A program made the position numbers and the translations under genes. 18,764 bases of DNA, taken from positions 1 to 18,764 of the forward strand of contig CAZMOK010000056.1 of the NCBI GenBank assembly GCA_964567785.1, given 5' to 3'. The stretch comes from CAZMOK01 sp964567785. GTDB lineage: Bacteria > Bacteroidota > Bacteroidia > Bacteroidales > JAGOPY01. The notes under the pieces were generated by a model. It did no database searches. It was not told where the DNA came from and saw only the letters and a program-made list of their open reading frames with translations. Shown piece after piece: positions 15,155 through 18,764 of this stretch. Each line of letters opens with the position of its first letter. The stretch's first letter is position 1.

Positions 15155-18100
15155 TCAGCGGGTCTCAAGAACAGCGCCAATGGTAAGGCCTGATCCCTCT
15201 AAAATGATCAATCCCGACACTACTGTATTCTGCCCCTGAAGCAAGGGACTGTTGACAGCGGGCTGTATAACCACGTTGCTGTTGGTGTCAGGGACTGTAT
15301 TGGCAGACCAGTTCCCCGGAGAGAACCAGTCAGTGTCCACGGCTCCTGTCCATACCAGTTTCCCGCCCAGCTCAAAAGCTCCCAGATCAGGTCCTTGCAG
15401 GTATCTTTTGTTCCCTGCCCTGTCATAGAGCTGGAAATCCCCCATGATCAGCCCCTTGTTGATCGCCTTATCACTGAAGATAGTAATGTTCAGGTCACCG
15501 GTCAGAGTATCGGCGAATCCGGGATCACCTACCTGCCTGCCGGGGGAGCCGTAATAATGCATCCAGCTCTCAGGGGTGGGATCTTCGGGAAACAGGTTAT
15601 GGCTTACCTCGAATCGCCCGCCGGTACCCCAATTAGTGAAGAATTCATTGTTTATGCTTATTATGTTATTGCTTACCGTAAAATCCGGATCCGTACCGTA
15701 ATCTTCAAGCAGCAGGCCATTATTAAGATTGAATACCGTGTTGTGGAAAACAGCGGAGTTTGTATGTGAGGTGCCGTCGAGCCTGAAAGCATACAGATCG
15801 TCCTCTTCCGGCGCTGACCTGTATATTACATTATTGAAAATTGCCACCGACTGGTTATCGGCATAAACCTGTATAACTGCACCTGTCCCGGTATGGCTCA
15901 CCCCGATGTTGTGGAACGTGTTTCCGTAAACGAGGGCGTTCTGCTGTCCCTGCCTGATGTCAACGGCCCCGTTTCCGGCGGTCACGAGGTCAATGTCCCG
16001 CAAAAGGTTGCCATCGACAACATTTCCGTAATTATACTCCTTAAGGTCGATGACATTTTCAATCTGTGCCAGCGAACTGCCATTAACAGTATAAATCTCA
16101 TTATCAATAATATGGGTAAAATGTGCGTAATTATTGTATGGTGGCATTCCTCCGGCCCCCACATATATGCCTTCAAAAGGAGTGTTGAAGATCTCGTTTT
16201 CGCAAATGATATTGTATTTTGACGGCCTCTCCTCATTTCCGTTAATGTATATACCGGCGCCGTTCGTCTCAAAGATCCTTCCTCCTGAAATAACGTTGAA
16301 CGAAGAACTTTGCAGATGGATCCCGCTTCCCTCGGCCGAGTTAGTAAGGTCTATCCCTTTAATGAAATTAGCATCGGCAGGCCAGGCATCCGTCGATCCG
16401 TCACCTATGGGATCACCAATGTAAAGGATGGTGAAGATGGTATCGCTTTGTAAGGCATCAACGATTACCCTGCCTGATCCCTCCTGCCCCGGAAACCTTT
16501 CGTACACTACCGGCCTGACTACGGCAGCGCTCAAACTGTTAGTATCTCCTGTCAGTCCGGTTTCATCAACAAAATCTGCCCCTTCTGCTATCAAAAAGTC
16601 GTTTGCATCATCAACTTTCTTCACCCGGAAACAGCCGTTATTCGAATAGCTGCTGCGGTAGATCAAAGCATAGTACTCCCCCGGGTTGTTGTCAAGGTCA
16701 ATGCCCGAAAGGTCTGCAGGGGAACTGAGCCTAACCGTGTCTCCTTGATGCACAGACACACCTGTAGCGACAGGGACAACCACCTCGCCGCTGCTCCTAA
16801 CCACCAGGTCTTCATGATAAGTACCAGGTTTAATGAAAACCCTGCTGCCCGGACCGGGGATTTTGTTCATAGCTTCCGATACAGAATTGAAAGCAGAATC
16901 CCATGACATGCCATGCCCACTCTGGGCCAGAGCACTGTCAACAAATAAATATCTGTCAGTGTAGGTAGCTTCAATGCTGAATGCGGAGAGGGTTCCGGTA
17001 TTACTGCCTGAATTGTGGACCTTCAGTTTCCATTCGCCTGAAAGCATCTTTTCATCAAACGCACTCAACGGTTCTTCCGGCCTGTATATCCCGCTGAATG
17101 GCGGCCGGTCCTGGTGGATAAAAAGTGAACCCTCATCATCAAAAACTGTATTGATGTAATTATTTAGATCGTAACCGTTGCCCGTACTTAATTCTATCTG
17201 GGTGCCGTCAGGATGGACCAGGAATATATTCAGATAGCGGGGATAGGTGTGGCCGATCGAAAGTGTAACATTGATGTCGTGAATCCGTGCAGTTACGGGT
17301 ATGTCAATAGGATACAGCGAAGTAATGTTTGTGGGTATGGACTGGGGCAATGATTGATGGGCAAACTGGTTTGTAGTATCATTCAGGACATAGAAAGAAT
17401 AATAATCACCTCCCGGTACGCTGCCCGGCGGAGAGAGCCCTCTTCCCCCCGGAGGCGAGGTGGATACGAATTCCCCGCTGCTGTCCTGAACCGCAAAACA
17501 GTATTCGATCTTTTGTCCCGGGCTGAAAACCGGAAGATCGAACCAGAAGGTATCTGCAACAGTACTCACTGCCGGCAATGAATAAAAATCACCTCCGTCC
17601 ACCCTGTACCAGAGCCGGGGTCCATTCTCTCCGGTTGCCAGTGAATATTCCGAAGCTGCAACAAGTGCGACAGTCAGTTTATCAGTGTAAATAGCCGATC
17701 CAACCGGATCGTGGTGAAGTTCCATTTCATATTCGTATGCAAGGGTAGCCAATGCACTGATGGCAGCCCTCGACATTTTGGCAAAATAATCAATGTTGAG
17801 GTTCTGGAACAGGTCGGAAGTAGTGTGGTAATGTGAATTAAAATCAAAAAGATAAACTTCAATCGCTAACAAGGCATCCCACCCCTTGTTCCAGAACGAA
17901 GCATGATCGCTGGCGTTTATGGTAATCAAGTGTGCTGACAATTCCGGTTCATAGAGCCTGATGATCTCAATATAGTCTGAAAAGAGATCTGTTGATGCAT
18001 AATTGGATGCCACAGAGAGTTCCCCGTCGTTATTGGAATCCCAGGCGATCATATCCAGGTTGATCACGGCCTGTATATCGTGGCCAAGGGCAAAGGCAGA

Positions 18101-18649
18101 ATCGGCATAGGCCTCTGAGCCTATCAGCCCCTGTTCTTCTTCATCAAAGGCAATGAATTTTATCGTGTAATCGCAAGATTCATTGCTCAGCACCCTGGCT
18201 GCCTCAAGAACCCCAACTGTTCCGGAAGCATTGTCATCAGCGCCGGGCGAAGGTGAACCGGATGGCCGTGAATCATAGTGTCCGCAAATGATGAATTGCT
18301 TATTGGGGTATACATCCCCTTCTATCGTCGCAATTACATTCTGTCCGTTGGCATCGTAATCCTGTATCCTGGCATCCAGACCGTATGACTGGAATTTTTC
18401 CAGGATGAACTGCGCCGCTTTCGGGTTATCTGAATGGTAGGAATGTCTTGACATGATGGAATCAACACTACCTCCGAGCATTATGGTGGTATCACCCGAA
18501 AGTTCCCTCACAAGCAATGACACGGTGCTGTCGGTAACAAGGTTGACCAGTGAGTCGATCCGGGGGCTGTGGCCCCACTGGGCATGGAATTTAGATGGGA
18601 TAAAAAATAACAGTGTCAGCAGGCAGTAAAGGGGCAGTCGTGCAGTCAT
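15155..18649 (-). CDS. Secreted M28 metallopeptidase with P-domain and right-handed beta-helix
   Basis: This 1164-residue protein has a signal peptide at 1-24 (FHAQ). The zinc aminopeptidase domain covers about 60-310: CGHYDSR (His124), GADDN (Asp138), FDEEEQG (Glu171 as base, Glu172 as ligand), NLDM (Asp199) and HYHTTSD (His275). All ligands of a two-zinc M28 site are present, so it should be active outside the cell. A small beta domain follows (about 317-422), then a proprotein-convertase P-domain (about 440-563; FLVHPDGTQIEL, LSGEWKLKVHN). Residues about 567-1094 are a beta-helix of the pectate-lyase/DUF1565 type (FIKPGTYHEDL, many N-rich NNVIY and GNTFHN turns). From 1095 a further beta domain begins (LVWTGAVDTDW, GNWSANTVP) and stops at GAVLETR. 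No T9SS sorting domain or anchor is present and neither other frame continues it, so the C-terminus may be lost. Confidence 0.9.
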   Translation of the reverse strand: MTARLPLYCLLTLLFFIPSKFHAQWGHSPRIDSLVNLVTDSTVSLLVRELSGDTTIMLGGSVDSIMSRHSYHSDNPKAAQFILEKFQSYGLDARIQDYDANGQNVIATIEGDVYPNKQFIICGHYDSRPSGSPSPGADDNASGTVGVLEAARVLSNESCDYTIKFIAFDEEEQGLIGSEAYADSAFALGHDIQAVINLDMIAWDSNNDGELSVASNYASTDLFSDYIEIIRLYEPELSAHLITINASDHASFWNKGWDALLAIEVYLFDFNSHYHTTSDLFQNLNIDYFAKMSRAAISALATLAYEYEMELHHDPVGSAIYTDKLTVALVAASEYSLATGENGPRLWYRVDGGDFYSLPAVSTVADTFWFDLPVFSPGQKIEYCFAVQDSSGEFVSTSPPGGRGLSPPGSVPGGDYYSFYVLNDTTNQFAHQSLPQSIPTNITSLYPIDIPVTARIHDINVTLSIGHTYPRYLNIFLVHPDGTQIELSTGNGYDLNNYINTVFDDEGSLFIHQDRPPFSGIYRPEEPLSAFDEKMLSGEWKLKVHNSGSNTGTLSAFSIEATYTDRYLFVDSALAQSGHGMSWDSAFNSVSEAMNKIPGPGSRVFIKPGTYHEDLVVRSSGEVVVPVATGVSVHQGDTVRLSSPADLSGIDLDNNPGEYYALIYRSSYSNNGCFRVKKVDDANDFLIAEGADFVDETGLTGDTNSLSAAVVRPVVYERFPGQEGSGRVIVDALQSDTIFTILYIGDPIGDGSTDAWPADANFIKGIDLTNSAEGSGIHLQSSSFNVISGGRIFETNGAGIYINGNEERPSKYNIICENEIFNTPFEGIYVGAGGMPPYNNYAHFTHIIDNEIYTVNGSSLAQIENVIDLKEYNYGNVVDGNLLRDIDLVTAGNGAVDIRQGQQNALVYGNTFHNIGVSHTGTGAVIQVYADNQSVAIFNNVIYRSAPEEDDLYAFRLDGTSHTNSAVFHNTVFNLNNGLLLEDYGTDPDFTVSNNIISINNEFFTNWGTGGRFEVSHNLFPEDPTPESWMHYYGSPGRQVGDPGFADTLTGDLNITIFSDKAINKGLIMGDFQLYDRAGNKRYLQGPDLGAFELGGKLVWTGAVDTDWFSPGNWSANTVPDTNSNVVIQPAVNSPLLQGQNTVVSGLIILEGSGLTIGAVLETR

Positions 18650-18672
18650 CCGCGTAGTTTATTGTTAATAGG

Positions 18673-18700
18673 GATAAAGGGAAAAGGTTACCCCTTTATC
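18673..18700. promoter_or_regulatory. Perfect 9-bp inverted repeat upstream of the M28 gene
   Basis: GATAAAGGG (18673-18681) and CCCTTTATC (18692-18700) are perfect complements with a 10-base spacer that includes the palindrome GGTTACC. The right arm runs into the first heptamer of the neighbouring array. It lies 24 bases before the M28 start, so it may be an operator or a terminator of a gene beyond the window. There is no T-run on either side to favour termination, and I see no clean -7 element for the M28 gene. Confidence 0.45.
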
Positions 18701-18751
18701 AGTTATCAATTATCAGTTATCAGTTATCAGTTATCAGTTATCAGTTATCAG
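18696..18751. repeat. Heptanucleotide tandem array, unit TTATCAG (8 copies)
   Basis: Eight uninterrupted units occupy 56 bases; the second (18703-18709) is TTATCAA, the rest are identical. On the minus strand the unit reads CTGATAA and holds both TGA and TAA, closing every frame; the plus strand has none. It lies between the M28 start and the window end, where a minus-strand gene from beyond the window could end inside it, as happens at the other two arrays. Only 13 bases follow, too few to call such a gene. Confidence 0.95.
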
Positions 18752-18764
18752 CGGAACGAAGCGA

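Noticed and set aside
18696..18751. Possible CRISPR array
   Set aside because: Units are 7 bp with no spacers; it is a simple tandem repeat.

Overview
The window looks like a piece of a Bacteroidota chromosome, probably a Bacteroidales-like anaerobe or an environmental relative. Four things point there: several genes are preceded by the TAnnTTTG -7 element typical of the phylum, most starts lack a Shine-Dalgarno, exported proteins carry short signal peptides ending in AQ or GQ, and the families present (a carboxypeptidase-regulatory-like secreted protein, an M28 peptidase fused to P-domain and beta-helix modules, LRR envelope proteins) are common in it. No tRNA, rRNA, CRISPR array, IS element or prophage gene was seen, and coding density is high with no gene-free stretch over 300 bases.

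Layout. Positions 39-2132 hold two minus-strand genes: a secreted carboxypeptidase-regulatory-like protein (GTG start) and a PLP-dependent gamma-family sulfur amino acid enzyme. Positions 2317-7133 hold a four-gene plus-strand cluster of exported proteins: a coiled-coil lipoprotein, two small secreted proteins and an 897-residue LRR protein. By eye these share a common domain, and I consider the cluster the best candidate here for an undescribed system. Positions 7238-8002 hold a minus-strand SDR oxidoreductase, divergent from lpdA and rfbC (8135-10082). A membrane-anchored lytic transglycosylase follows (10125-11036), then a tight unit of uvrA, a LOG-family nucleotide hydrolase and a cytosolic retropepsin-like protease (11079-15109). 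A 1164-residue secreted M28 peptidase (15155-18649) converges on that unit and appears to end in the middle of a beta-rich domain.

The least expected non-coding pattern is a set of three tandem arrays of 7-bp units with different sequences (22-55, 7214-7241, 18696-18751). On the minus strand each array closes all three reading frames; on the plus strand each is free of stops. Two of the arrays supply the stop codon of a minus-strand gene. Other non-coding signals are a strong hairpin directly before the start of the third cluster gene, a 9-bp inverted repeat beside the last heptamer array, and repeated TTTGATCATA words in the SDR/lpdA divergent region.

All functional calls come from reading motifs by eye. 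No database search, structure prediction or alignment program was run.
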